Shown: positions 8,522-17,082, counted from the first letter of the stretch. The stretch is DNA of 64,000 nucleotides from Mesorhizobium sp. L-8-3 (GCF_016756615.1 NZ_AP023262.1:6821501-6885500), one strand, 5' to 3'. Notes: a model not told the origin generated them from the sequence alone. Translations and numbers: made by a program.

Positions 8522-9853
8522 TCACGCGGCGCGTGCGCGCGACCACAGACTTTCGGCAGCTCTCTGCGCATCGCGCAGGATCTCGTCCTGATCGACATGA
8601 AGCGGACGTCCGTCTTCAACCACGACGACGCCATCGACAATGACCATGTCGACGTCACGACCCTGAGCGGTATGCACCAGATTTCCGAGCGGCTCGATGT
8701 TCGGGACAAGATGGGGACGGCGATAGTCGAAGATGACCATGTCCGCTTTCTTTCCAACCTCTAGCGAGCCGATCTCGTTCTCAAGCCCCATCGCCCGGGC
8801 ACCGCCCATCGTCGCCATCTCAAAAACCGTGTGCGGCTGCCAGAAATCGGTCACGTGTCCTTCCTGAACGCGGCCCGAGTTGAGCGCCCAGCGCATCACT
8901 TCGACCATATCGGCATGCATGTTGTCGGTTCCCAGCGCAAACTGCGCGCCCGCCTTCCGGAGAGCTGTCGTCGGCGCGATCGTTCCTCCCGTCTGGTTGC
9001 CCTTGGCGATATGTGCGACATGGACACGCCGGCCGCCGATGCGGGCAATGTCCTGCGCATCGACGTGGATGCAATGGGCGGCGAGCAATCGGTCGTCGAG
9101 AAGCCCGATATCGTCATAGAGCTCGGGCGGGCTCATGCCGTCGCGCTCGCGAATGCGTTCGACTTCCAGGCGGCTCTGCGACAGGTGCGACTGTACACGC
9201 AGGCCGAGTCGGTCCCTTTCGTCGCGAATGCGCTCCAGAAGCCAGCGGGAGCATGTATCGGGCGCATGCGCCGCAAGGTGAACGCCAAGTCTGCCGTTTT
9301 CCTTGCCATGGAAGCGTTCGTACAGTTCCACCGCCTCGCCGAGTGACCAGTCGCCGATCTCCGGTTTGTGCTCCCACTCCGCAAGATGCACGCGAGAGAA
9401 ATCAACATCGTGGATTCGCCCCGAGCCCCATACCCGGATTCCGGTTTCGGCCATGGCCGGCATGGTCAGCTGCTGGTGGACATAGGTATCGTTGATCAGC
9501 GTCGACCCGAACAGGAGCGCCTCCAGCGCACCGAGCCGCGCCAGGGCAATCGCTTCGTCCTCGGTCACTTCATGGCCGTGAGGTACCCCCGGCGTATAGG
9601 CCGGCGCAAAACCCATATCCTCCGCAACACCGCGCACCATGGTCAGGATGGCATGCGTATGGATATTGACGAAACCGGGCGTCACCACCTTGCCACGCGC
9701 ATCGATCGCGCGAAAATTCTCGGCAACGGCGGGAACGCCCTGCCCGAGAGCGGCGATGCGTCCGTTCCGCACGAGGAGGTATCCATCCGTCAGGAGCGGC
9801 CGGCCGGCCGCTCCTGTCAGAATGATGGCATTACGCACAAGAAGATCGGTCAT
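8522..9853 (-). CDS. Amidohydrolase / chlorohydrolase-type deaminase
   Basis: This 443-aa cytosolic hydrolase belongs to the ATZ/TRZ and S-adenosylhomocysteine-deaminase-like branch of amidohydrolases. Visible metal ligands are NIHTHAILTMVRG, the histidine of QSHLSQS, AAHCIHVD, VAHIAKGNQ, and the aspartate in FALGTDNMHADM. Members deaminate or dehalogenate purines, triazines or similar rings. Its place between dctM (3-nt gap) and hydA implies it acts on the same imported substrate, perhaps deaminating a ring before hydantoinase opening (inference). Length is normal. Confidence 0.85.
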   Translation of the reverse strand: MTDLLVRNAIILTGAAGRPLLTDGYLLVRNGRIAALGQGVPAVAENFRAIDARGKVVTPGFVNIHTHAILTMVRGVAEDMGFAPAYTPGVPHGHEVTEDEAIALARLGALEALLFGSTLINDTYVHQQLTMPAMAETGIRVWGSGRIHDVDFSRVHLAEWEHKPEIGDWSLGEAVELYERFHGKENGRLGVHLAAHAPDTCSRWLLERIRDERDRLGLRVQSHLSQSRLEVERIRERDGMSPPELYDDIGLLDDRLLAAHCIHVDAQDIARIGGRRVHVAHIAKGNQTGGTIAPTTALRKAGAQFALGTDNMHADMVEVMRWALNSGRVQEGHVTDFWQPHTVFEMATMGGARAMGLENEIGSLEVGKKADMVIFDYRRPHLVPNIEPLGNLVHTAQGRDVDMVIVDGVVVVEDGRPLHVDQDEILRDAQRAAESLWSRARAA

Positions 9854-9856
9854 AAC

Positions 9857-11137
9857 CTAGTACCCGAGCGTGCGCGGCAGCCACAGAACGATCGACGGGA
9901 ACAATGCGCACAGCAGAAGCACGCCAAATTGTACATAGACATAGGGAAGAGACTCGCGGATGACCGTCGTCATCGGCACCCGGGTGATGCCGCTCATGAC
10001 GAAGAGCAATACTCCGACCGGGGGTGTCATCATGCCGACAACAAGGTTGTAGGTGAACAGAAAACCGAAATAAAGCGGATCGATTCCGTAGGCGACGGCC
10101 ACCGGAGCAAACAGCGGCACCAGCATAATGTAGGCCGCGTTCGATTCGAGCAGCATACCGATGACCACAAGTCCCGCCATGACCAACATCAGGAACACCA
10201 CAGGATCCGAAGTGAATGCCTGAATGGCGTCGGAGACACGCTGCGGCACCATATCGATGGTGAAGACAAACGTAACCGCGGCGGCGAATGCAATCAGCGC
10301 ACCCACCATGGCGGAGGTGACGGCGGCACGGAACATGCACGACGGAAGATCGCGGATACTCAACTTGCGCGTTATGAAGAAACCGATGACGGCAGAGTAG
10401 ACAACGGCGATTGCCGCACCTTCCGTCGCCGTAAATACGCCTCCAACGATTCCGCCAACGACAATCACCGGCATGGCGATGATGATAGCGGCACGCCGAA
10501 AATGGTAGAACGCGTTGCCGAAGCTGAACTTGTCGCCTGTAAGTTCATAGCCGCGTCGCCACGAGATCCACGATGCCAGCGACATGAACGAAAGGGTAAG
10601 GATGATGCCGGGCACGATCCCGGCCATAAAAAGGCCGCCGACGGACACCGTCGATCCCGCCATCAGTGCGTACACGATCATGGCGTTGGACGGCGGTATG
10701 ACGGGGTCGAGATTTGCCGCGGATGCGATCACCGCGCTCGCGTAGCCTGGCGAGTAGTGCTTCTTCAGCGCCGGTACGAGGGAGGAACCCAGTGCGCTTG
10801 CGCTGGCGACAGCCGCTCCCGACACGGCAGCGAGGATCATGCCCGCGACGATGGTCACATGGGCCAATCCGCCATGAACGCGGCCAACCAGCGAGTTCGA
10901 GAACGCGATCAAGCGCTCCATGATGCCCGCTTTCACCATCAGTTCGCCGGCCAGCATGAACAGCGGAATCGCCATCAACGGGAAATTGTCTATGGCGTAC
11001 ATCATTCGCTGCGGCATGACGACAAGTTCGAAGTCGGCGTATTGCAGCGCCGCCAGCGATGCAAACCCCAGGGCAAACGCCAGCGGCATCCCGATCGCTG
11101 CCGCCAGAAGGAAAATGCAGACGACAAGAAGCGTCAT
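9857..11137 (-). CDS. dctM: TRAP transporter large permease (DctM)
   Basis: This 426-aa membrane protein has about 12 hydrophobic segments and is the large transport subunit of a TRAP importer. Typical DctM stretches are FPLMAIPLFMLAGELMVKAG, SGAAVASASALGSSLVPALK, and PPSNAMIVYALMAGSTVSVG. The start at 11137 overlaps the dctQ stop by 4 nt (ATGA), which indicates translational coupling and decides the start over longer readings. The transporter uses a sodium or proton gradient. The substrate is inferred from operon context to be a cyclic ureide or related compound. Confidence 0.93.
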   Translation of the reverse strand: MTLLVVCIFLLAAAIGMPLAFALGFASLAALQYADFELVVMPQRMMYAIDNFPLMAIPLFMLAGELMVKAGIMERLIAFSNSLVGRVHGGLAHVTIVAGMILAAVSGAAVASASALGSSLVPALKKHYSPGYASAVIASAANLDPVIPPSNAMIVYALMAGSTVSVGGLFMAGIVPGIILTLSFMSLASWISWRRGYELTGDKFSFGNAFYHFRRAAIIIAMPVIVVGGIVGGVFTATEGAAIAVVYSAVIGFFITRKLSIRDLPSCMFRAAVTSAMVGALIAFAAAVTFVFTIDMVPQRVSDAIQAFTSDPVVFLMLVMAGLVVIGMLLESNAAYIMLVPLFAPVAVAYGIDPLYFGFLFTYNLVVGMMTPPVGVLLFVMSGITRVPMTTVIRESLPYVYVQFGVLLLCALFPSIVLWLPRTLGY

Positions 11138-11673
11138 AGTTCGCTCTCCCCCGCCCATGTGCCGGAGCCACCCCACACGAGAGCAACAAGATGCAGAAAG
11201 GAATGACCCACGGAGATAAGCACGGGGATGTAGAACAGAGCCGCGGTTACCGGCATGGTCGGCATGAGCTCCGGCCACTTGTCCATCGTCGCCGTCCACG
11301 AGACGGCGAGCGTGACCATCATGAGCAGCGCGCCGAGTCCTGCGCTGAGACGGAACATGCCCTCCTGCCAGCGCTCCGGCAGCAAGTGCACGATCAGGTC
11401 GATGCCGACATGCACTCCGTATTTGACGCCGTGCGGAATGGCGAGAAATATCGCCCATACAAAAAACAGCCGCGACAGTTCGTCGGCGGAATCTATCGAT
11501 GACGACAGCGCGTAGCGATAGAATACCTGCAGCGAGACGAGACAGGTCATTACCGCCATGACGGCAACGATGACGACATAGGATATCCGGTCCAGAGCCC
11601 TGAGGAGGCTCTTATATGCCTTCAGGAGGCCGGATTTGTCCGGCTGCCCCTGCGATCCCGCCGCACTGGTCAT
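11134..11673 (-). CDS. dctQ: TRAP transporter small permease (DctQ)
   Basis: This 179-aa protein has four hydrophobic segments and the DctQ pattern, with LFFVWAIFLAIPHGVKYGVH in the middle and SVGHSFLHLVALVWG near the end. It forms the membrane complex with DctM. The ATG overlaps the dctP stop by 4 nt, and its own stop overlaps the dctM start by 4 nt, a tight three-gene transport unit. The N-terminal 25 residues are cytoplasmic and hydrophilic. Confidence 0.9.
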   Translation of the reverse strand: MTSAAGSQGQPDKSGLLKAYKSLLRALDRISYVVIVAVMAVMTCLVSLQVFYRYALSSSIDSADELSRLFFVWAIFLAIPHGVKYGVHVGIDLIVHLLPERWQEGMFRLSAGLGALLMMVTLAVSWTATMDKWPELMPTMPVTAALFYIPVLISVGHSFLHLVALVWGGSGTWAGESEL

Positions 11674-12668
11674 TTTGTGGCCTCGGTCAGCACCTGATCC
11701 ACCAGAGCCGGATCAACGCGCTTCTTGAGGTCTTCGGCGATCGAAGCCGTCGCCTTGCGCATTGCGGCGCGCGCTTCCGGCGATACCTCGTTGAACTCCA
11801 TACCCGCTTCGATGAGCTTGTCGCGCCAGACAAGATCGAGACGCTCGGCCTCTGCCCGCTGCCATTCCATCGCCGCCAGCATGCTCTCGCGCACGATCGT
11901 CTGATGCTCGGGCGAAAGCTTCTCGAAAGCGCGCTTGTTCGCGACGACATTGATCATGTCGTAGAAATGGCCCGTTGCGCTCAGATATTTCTGGACCTCG
12001 TTGAAGCGACGCGTGGCGATGATGTTGTAGGGGTTTTCCTGCCCGTCGAGCACGCCCTGCTGCAACGCCGAGTAGAGCTCCTTGACGTCCATCGCGATCG
12101 GATTTGCGCCGAGCGCGCGGAACGTGGCGAGGTGCACCTCGTTCGGCTGAAGGCGGATTTTCAGCCCCTTGAAATCCTCAAGCGATTTGATCGGGTGCTG
12201 GCTGTTTGTCGCGTGGCGGTAGCCGAGTTCGCCATAGCCGAGACTGACGAAGCCGTTGTCCAGCAGCTTGGCATCGATTTTCTTGCCGACATCCCCGTCG
12301 ATCACTGCAAAGGCCTTGGCGCGCGTATCGAAAAGAAACGGGAGCGACAACGTCTCGAATTCCGGGACAGTCCGCGTGAAATACGCAATTGACGTCACTA
12401 CGGCGAAGATCGTTCCGGAACGCACCTGGTCCACGTTCTCCTGGGCGCCGCCAAGCTGCATGGCCGGGAAGTTGTCGATCTGAAGCTCGCCATTGCTGCG
12501 CTTCTCGACCTCCTCCTTGAAAATCTTCATCGCGCCGGTGGCGGTGTGGTCTTCCGGAAAGTTGCCGGCGAAACGAAGCCGGGTCTGCGCTTCGGCAGGG
12601 CCAAGCACGACCGCGAGACCGAACGCTCCCACAGCGAGCAGGCTCGACCATTTCCAACAATTGCGCAT
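11670..12668 (-). CDS. dctP: TRAP transporter substrate-binding protein (DctP)
   Basis: This 332-aa periplasmic protein has a Sec signal peptide (hydrophobic core SLLAVGAFGLAVVLG, cleavage near AEAQ). The DctP fold is seen in FAGNFPEDHTATGAMKIFKE, the substrate-carboxylate arginine region around KIRLQPNEV, and GQENPYNIIATRRF. It delivers the ligand to DctQM. The ATG at 12668 is preferred over the GTG 3 nt upstream because GGAGG lies 7 nt before it. It is first in the dctPQM-amidohydrolase-hydA operon; a palindromic operator candidate lies about 110 nt upstream. Confidence 0.92.
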   Translation of the reverse strand: MRNCWKWSSLLAVGAFGLAVVLGPAEAQTRLRFAGNFPEDHTATGAMKIFKEEVEKRSNGELQIDNFPAMQLGGAQENVDQVRSGTIFAVVTSIAYFTRTVPEFETLSLPFLFDTRAKAFAVIDGDVGKKIDAKLLDNGFVSLGYGELGYRHATNSQHPIKSLEDFKGLKIRLQPNEVHLATFRALGANPIAMDVKELYSALQQGVLDGQENPYNIIATRRFNEVQKYLSATGHFYDMINVVANKRAFEKLSPEHQTIVRESMLAAMEWQRAEAERLDLVWRDKLIEAGMEFNEVSPEARAAMRKATASIAEDLKKRVDPALVDQVLTEATK

Positions 12669-12776
12669 CACAAATCCTCCGTTGTCCCAGCCGGCGAGGA
12701 TTTAGGATCCCCTGCTGCCCTGGCTCTTTTGTCGGGACCAATGATTTGCAGAAAAACGGCGGCAAGCAATCTTTTT

Positions 12777-12793
12777 TTGCATATCGTATGCAA
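12777..12793. promoter_or_regulatory. Perfect palindrome, candidate GntR operator
   Basis: TTGCATA-TCG-TATGCAA is a perfect 7-3-7 inverted repeat in the AT-rich divergent region between dctP and the GntR gene. FadR/FCD-subfamily GntR regulators bind palindromes of this size and style. The placement suggests that the neighbouring regulator controls both transcripts from it. Confidence 0.6.
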
Positions 12794-12892
12794 TTTTTAA
12801 TTAGCGCATTGATTTCAGGCACAGTATGCTTCCTAATTGAGCATCGATTTGGCCACGCGGGGGGCTTGTTCCCGGTGCGGTGGAGAGATGAA

Positions 12893-13615
12893 ATGAGCGC
12901 ACCGACAAAAAGACCCCGAGGGCGTCCCCCGCTACGGCGGCCGGAAATCACCCCGAAGAAAGTGACATTCAGCGCCCTTCATGCACAGGCTTTGGGCACC
13001 CTCCGCGAGATGATCGTGACCGGCGAACTGAAGGCCGGCGAACGTCTTGCGGAAGCGGCGGTATGCGACCTTCTTGGAATCTCGCGTACGCCTCTGCGCG
13101 AGGCACTCAAACTCCTGGCAGCCGAAGGCCTTGTCGAGCTGCGTCCCAATCGTGGTGCGACGATTGCGCCGCTGCACGAAGCCGAGATCGCGGCACTTTT
13201 CGAAGCCGTCAGCGGCATCGAACGGATTGCGGCCGAGCTGGCTGCAAAACGGATGACGCCACCCGAGATTAGCCGCCTGCACGCCCTCCAGGCGCGCATG
13301 GAAGAGCATTTCGAGCGCGGACAGAGATCCGCATATTTCCGGCTCAACCAGGAGATTCATCAGCTCATAGTCGCCGGTGCGAAGAACGAGGTACTGACAT
13401 CGACGCATGCCATCCTGCTGGCCCGCGCCGAGCGGGCACGCTATCTGGCCCTTGACACGCAGGATCGCTGGGACCAGTCCGTCGACGAGCATCGTCAAAT
13501 TCTCAAGGCTCTCGAACAGGGGCGCGCCGAAGATGCGGGGAAGCTTCTCGGCGAACATGTTGCGCGTACAGGAGCAGCCGTCTCCGCAAATCTGAAGAAT
13601 GGGACCGCCAGCTGA
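12893..13615 (+). CDS. GntR-family regulator, FCD subfamily
   Basis: This 240-aa protein has an N-terminal winged helix (about residues 20-90: LGISRTPLREALKLLAAEGL, then a wing ELRPNRGATI) and an all-helical FCD effector domain with the histidine-rich metal/ligand pocket (NQEIHQLIV, VDEHRQILKAL, LGEHVARTG). A GGAGAG lies upstream of the ATG at 12893; earlier in-frame starts would add 49 improbable residues. FCD regulators usually repress catabolic operons until a carboxylated ligand binds. It is divergent from the TRAP/hydantoinase operon and 25 nt upstream of the racemase, so it probably controls both units. Confidence 0.9.
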   Translation: MSAPTKRPRGRPPLRRPEITPKKVTFSALHAQALGTLREMIVTGELKAGERLAEAAVCDLLGISRTPLREALKLLAAEGLVELRPNRGATIAPLHEAEIAALFEAVSGIERIAAELAAKRMTPPEISRLHALQARMEEHFERGQRSAYFRLNQEIHQLIVAGAKNEVLTSTHAILLARAERARYLALDTQDRWDQSVDEHRQILKALEQGRAEDAGKLLGEHVARTGAAVSANLKNGTAS

Positions 13616-13640
13616 CGGCCTACATCGTGGAGATCAAACC

Positions 13641-14384
13641 GTGCGTCTTCTTCTACTGAATCCGAACACGTCCGAAGGCGTAACGGAATTGATCGATCGT
13701 GCCGGCCGTGCAGCCGCCGCCTCGCAGACCGAGGTTACATCCATCACCGCTCCGCGCGGCGTGCCTTATATCGCAACACGGGCCGAGGCCGTGATCGGCG
13801 GCGCCGTTGCTCTCGAAATGCTTGCCGAGCGCCATCAGGATTACGATGCGGCCGTCATCGCCGCCTTCGGCGATCCGGGACTCGGCGGCGCGCGCGAACT
13901 CTTTCCTCTTCCCGTCATCGGCCTTGCTGAAGCCGGCATGTTGACGGCCTGCATGCTCGGCCGCCGCTTCTCGATCGTCACCTTCGCCCAGGCGCTTGCT
14001 CCGTGGTACGAGGAATGCGTCGAATGGCATGGATTGCGGGGCCGGTGCGGCGGGATCAGCACGCTCGACGGCAAGTTCGCCGCGATCGATTCCGTTCAGG
14101 AAGAGAAACAGGATCTACTCGCCCAGCTCGCACATGAGGCAATCGCGAAGCACGATACGGACGTCATCGTGCTGGCCGGCGCGCCGCTCGCGGGCCTTGC
14201 CGACAAGATCGCAGATCGCGTGCCGGTGCCCGTGATCGATTGTGTCGCCGCCGCCGTCAAACAAGCCGAAGCGCTTGCCGCCCTGAGTCCCCGCAAGGCG
14301 ACGGTCGGCACGTTCCGGCGCCCTCAGGCGAAACCGACGATGGGGCTGCCCTCGGCACTCGGCGCTTGGATATCTCAATTGTAG
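13641..14384 (+). CDS. Asp/Glu/hydantoin racemase family protein
   Basis: This 247-aa protein begins LLLLNPNTSEGVTELID, typical of hydantoin racemases. The two catalytic cysteines of the family are expected near the middle and end: the second is seen in VPVIDCVAAAVKQAE, but the first-cysteine position reads AAFGDPGL, without a cysteine, so one-base or altered chemistry is possible. The start is a GTG at 13641 with GGAG 8 nt upstream. It follows the GntR gene by 25 nt. With the divergent hydantoinase it fits conversion of both enantiomers of a 5-substituted hydantoin (inference). Confidence 0.82.
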   Translation: MRLLLLNPNTSEGVTELIDRAGRAAAASQTEVTSITAPRGVPYIATRAEAVIGGAVALEMLAERHQDYDAAVIAAFGDPGLGGARELFPLPVIGLAEAGMLTACMLGRRFSIVTFAQALAPWYEECVEWHGLRGRCGGISTLDGKFAAIDSVQEEKQDLLAQLAHEAIAKHDTDVIVLAGAPLAGLADKIADRVPVPVIDCVAAAVKQAEALAALSPRKATVGTFRRPQAKPTMGLPSALGAWISQL

Positions 14385-14399
14385 CTCGCCGTGCATGAC

Positions 14400-14945
14400 G
14401 CGTCCGTCATATTGCCTTCCGCTCCGTCAACGGCGTCGGCGCCCGGATTTGCGGCTTTCGCGGCTCGATGGCTGGCCTATGCTCTCCCCTGCCGACGCTT
14501 CCGCCCCTTGCCCTCACGGACAACGACGCACGGCTCGGGGCGCCACTCCTTCATCGCAGTGGACTTCCACCACCTACTCCTTGCCGGTCTCCCCGCGCAC
14601 CTGTCACCGACATTCTCACCGTAATTCCAGACTGGATCGTCACGCCCATCGCCGCGGACTCGCCGCCCCCATGCACGGGTTCGTTGTTTCCTTGTCCCAT
14701 ATGGGAGATGCGCCCATTCGTGGCATCGGCTTAGATGCCCTCGACGGCGGGGGCTGTCTTACCTGTATCCCCAACCCAGGTGGGGCAGGCACTTTTCCGT
14801 CTCATAGGCCCGCGTCCGCGGTTCCACCCCGTGAGGCGCGGGCTTGTCTTCGCAATTCTCGTGATTCAGCGAGGCGACAAAATAAAGCGGCCGGCGGCCC
14901 CAACCAGAGTTGCCTGAGTAGCCTGCCGACCGCCGCGGTCTTCTG
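14400..14945 (-). mobile_element. Probable group II intron 5' relic (minus strand)
   Basis: This 550-nt stretch has no convincing gene. Read on the minus strand it looks like the structured 5' part of a bacterial group II intron: a GGTGGAAGTCCACT block at about 14566-14579 like the conserved GGTGAAAGTCC element, then a GC-rich run with many short inverted repeats and a GAGCCGTGCG block near 14527-14536. After about 14400 it is cut off next to the racemase stop, with no reverse transcriptase gene. It is not the same sequence as the intact intron at 26.1-28 kb. The assignment rests on pattern memory and needs a covariance-model search. Confidence 0.4.
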
Positions 14946-15029
14946 AGCGGGCCGCACTCTTACTTATCATGAATATTCAAAAAGTGCTTATTGGGCTTTA
15001 GGGTATATGGAGCCATAACCTTCCAACGG

Positions 15030-15403
15030 TCAGTCGCATATGCCGAGCCACCGGTGCCGACGCTCGTTGTAGACAGCTTGCGTCGGAGCGGGAAAATCCG
15101 GATCCGCAAACGAACCAACCGCGACAGCGACGGCCCCCGGTTTGCGCTGAGGCTCCCAGAAAACAGTCGAGCCACAATCCGGGCAAAAATGAAACGTCAC
15201 GGGAAAGCCGCTGTCGGACTGGCGCGAAAAGGACTTCGTTGGCCCTTCGATCCGGACAGTGTCTCTGTCGAAGAAAGCTGCTACGCCGAAGGAGCTACCG
15301 GTCCGCTTTTGCAATCCAGGCAGTGACAAACCGATACCTTCGTCGGCTCGGAAGCGCACGTCACGCGGATGCTTCCACAAGCGCAGGTCGCCAGTCTTGT
15401 CAT
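15030..15403 (-). pseudogene. Frameshifted GFA-family (CENP-V fold) gene
   Basis: The N-terminus (MTRLATCACGSIRVTC, then VSVCHCLDC) and the C-terminal part (KRTGSSFGVAAFFDRD, then FHFCPDCGSTVFWEP) are both classic zinc-binding GFA motifs but lie in different frames. The break is at the CHCLDC/QKRTG junction, where one C is missing (observed TGCAAAAG, expected TGCCAAAAG). The product would be a zinc protein of the glutathione-dependent formaldehyde-activating family, about 124 aa. The end also looks short for the family. A sequencing error in the A-run cannot be excluded, but the surrounding zone is otherwise decayed. Confidence 0.7.
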
Positions 15404-15549
15404 CGTCTTGCTTCGCTCCCAGTCGGCGTATCGTCCTCGAACTCGTCGGCCGGCAGATAGCCGGCCGCGATCGGCCAATCCCTCAGCGCTGCAGCGGCGG
15501 CCAACTCGCTCGACAAACTGGTCTGGCGCCAGCCATCCATCGGTCTACA
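15404..15549 (-). other. Possible gene-end fragment upstream of the GFA pseudogene
   Basis: On the minus strand two overlapping frames give protein-like pieces, DGWLAPDQFVERVGRR and DWPIAAGYLPADEFEDD, the latter ending at a stop that overlaps the GFA start codon region. They may be the broken 3' end of one gene. I do not recognise the family. Confidence 0.25.
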
Positions 15550-15656
15550 GCGCGTTGCGTGAAAACGGATTCACGCAAGACGCTGCAGGTTTTTGATTTG
15601 ACGCATGTCTTTATCCCGAAACCGGTACCCACTTTCGGGAAACATGCTTTAGCGCG
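15550..15656. repeat. RIME-like Rhizobiales intergenic repeat
   Basis: The core CCCGAAACCGGTACCCACTT followed by TCGGGAAACATGCTTTA, preceded by TTGATTTGACGCATGTC and by an inverted pair around GTGAAAACGGATTCAC, is the form of the abundant rhizobial intergenic mosaic elements (RIME and relatives). It is non-coding and can fold into hairpins. It lies in the decayed zone between the GFA pseudogene and tRNA-His. The remaining stretch 15661-15983 contains nothing I can identify. Confidence 0.6.
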
Positions 15657-15983
15657 GCGATATGTCGTCTTCAATGCCGCTCGCGAGGTGCATCGCGCCA
15701 TTCATCAATCCTATCCGGGGCCAGAGTATCGACACCCTGGCAGCCAAAGGATCGGCGGAAACGGCATTCAGTTGGATAGGACCAACCCAGATGGAGGACC
15801 GTTCGGGCGATGGCATCGTGCTTTCCGAAACCGAGTACGATTGTCGGACCGCTGCTGTAGCCGTGCACCAGTGGAAGCCCGTCGATATTCAGGGGGGGTC
15901 GGTTGCAACATGACCGCGCGAGGGGCGGGCGTGCCTCTCGCTCCATCTTGGCGCTTTGTTTCCGTTGTTGTTGAAGAAAGGGA

Positions 15984-16060
15984 TGGTACGGTTGCTCGGG
16001 ATCGAACCGAGGACCTCCGGATCCACAATCCGGCGCTCTAACCATCTGAGCTACAACCGC
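15984..16060 (-). tRNA. tRNA-His (anticodon GTG)
   Basis: This 77-nt cloverleaf includes an encoded CCA end. The D-arm TAGCTCAGATGGTTAGAGC, anticodon stem CCGGA-TTGTGGA-TCCGG with anticodon GTG, and T-arm CTCGGTTCGATCCCGAG are all clear. The acceptor stem is GCGGTTG/CAACCGT with A73. The base 5' of the stem is T rather than the G-1 found in most bacterial tRNA-His, consistent with the known alphaproteobacterial exception. No other tRNA was seen. Confidence 0.95.
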
Positions 16061-16180
16061 ACACGCTGCCGTTCGGCGAAGCGTCCATACGGACAAATGG
16101 AATTTAATTCAAGAGCGTCCTGCGTGCAAAGGCAAAGGGGCGACAATTCGCACAGGAAATGCCCGGCACCGCCGCAAAAG

Positions 16181-16214
16181 GAAAAGGCCGGAAGCGGAAA
16201 CCCCGGCCTTTTCC
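16181..16214 (-). terminator. Hairpin terminator downstream of the phasin gene
   Basis: AAAAGGCCGG pairs with CCGGCCTTTT across about 10 nt. The stem is A/T-flanked on both sides, so it can act in either direction. It lies about 160 nt past the phasin stop on the minus strand. Confidence 0.6.
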
Positions 16215-16376
16215 CGTAGGCCTGCGATACAGGCCTGCCCCGCGGGCGACGGTCTCGCTGCAGGGCGTGCGCGCGCCGGACTGGACGCGCAAGCACGCTC
16301 TGTTCCGTTGGAACTCCGCGCCGAGCCGCCCGAAGATCGGTTCCCGTCTTCGGGCCGATGCGGGCCCCGCCGCCGA

Positions 16377-16838
16377 TCAGGCGACCTTGAGTTCCTTGAG
16401 CGCCTTCTCGAAGGCGCCCTTCAGGGGCTGCACCACGTCTTCGGCGGCTTTGGAGGAAGCGGCCTGGAATTCCTTGGCCTGGTCAACGGCCATCTCCACG
16501 CGCTTGCGCAGAAAGGTGCTCTGCAGTTCGACGACTTCAGAGAGCGACTTGGCCGCGACGAGAGCCTCGAGATGGGCGAAGCCGGCCTCGGCATTGGCGC
16601 GCAGGGCAGCGATGGTCTTCAGCGACAGGTCGTTGGAAACGGTCTTGGCCGTCTCGAAGGTCGTCTCGATCGCCTTCTGCGCCTCTTCCGCGCCGGCCTT
16701 CACCTTGGCATAGGCTTCCTTCGACTGCTCGACACCCTTCTCGGCGAAGGAACGGAGCTGATCGGTTGCCTTCGAGGCGTCGAAAGCGGAAAACTCGATA
16801 TTCTCAATGACATCTGCAGTCTTTTCAGTCTTGGCCAT
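16377..16838 (-). CDS. Phasin family protein
   Basis: This 153-aa helical protein is rich in alanine, lysine and glutamate, without cysteine, tryptophan or signal peptide. The phasin_2 pattern is seen in FAEKGVEQSKEAYAKVKAGA, then AEAGFAHLEALVAAKSLSEV, then LQSTFLRKRVEMAVDQAKEF. Phasins coat polyhydroxyalkanoate granules and control their number and size. The gene stands alone and ends at a hairpin terminator. Acetoacetyl-CoA synthetase at 28-30 kb is a plausible metabolic partner but is not linked. Confidence 0.9.
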   Translation of the reverse strand: MAKTEKTADVIENIEFSAFDASKATDQLRSFAEKGVEQSKEAYAKVKAGAEEAQKAIETTFETAKTVSNDLSLKTIAALRANAEAGFAHLEALVAAKSLSEVVELQSTFLRKRVEMAVDQAKEFQAASSKAAEDVVQPLKGAFEKALKELKVA

Positions 16839-17082
16839 TTCCCTGATCCTTTTGTTTTGCCGTCGTCATATTGCCCGGCGGTTCATTCAATATGCTCACC
16901 TAACATATACTATTGTGCAATGCAACATTCTTTGGTGCGACGCACCACACCTTTCCCCAGGCGGTTAACCAAATGCCCAAAAACGGCTTGATCGGCACCC
17001 TTGGTTTCTGGACCTTCGACCTTCCACCTTTTATTAACAAAGAGTTAAACCACGGCGCGTGGCGCCCCGACAGGAAGCGCTC

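Noticed and set aside
9368..11206. 612-codon plus-strand frame opposite the amidohydrolase and dctM
   Set aside because: Histidine/arginine/aspartate-rich shadow frame; the opposite strand encodes clear proteins with catalytic motifs and coupled starts.
14395..14946. 183-codon plus-strand frame after the racemase
   Set aside because: Composition and structure fit a folded RNA relic on the minus strand better than a protein; no motif was found.
15671..16096. 141-codon minus-strand frame running through tRNA-His
   Set aside because: It overlaps the whole tRNA and has no recognisable domain or ribosome-binding site.
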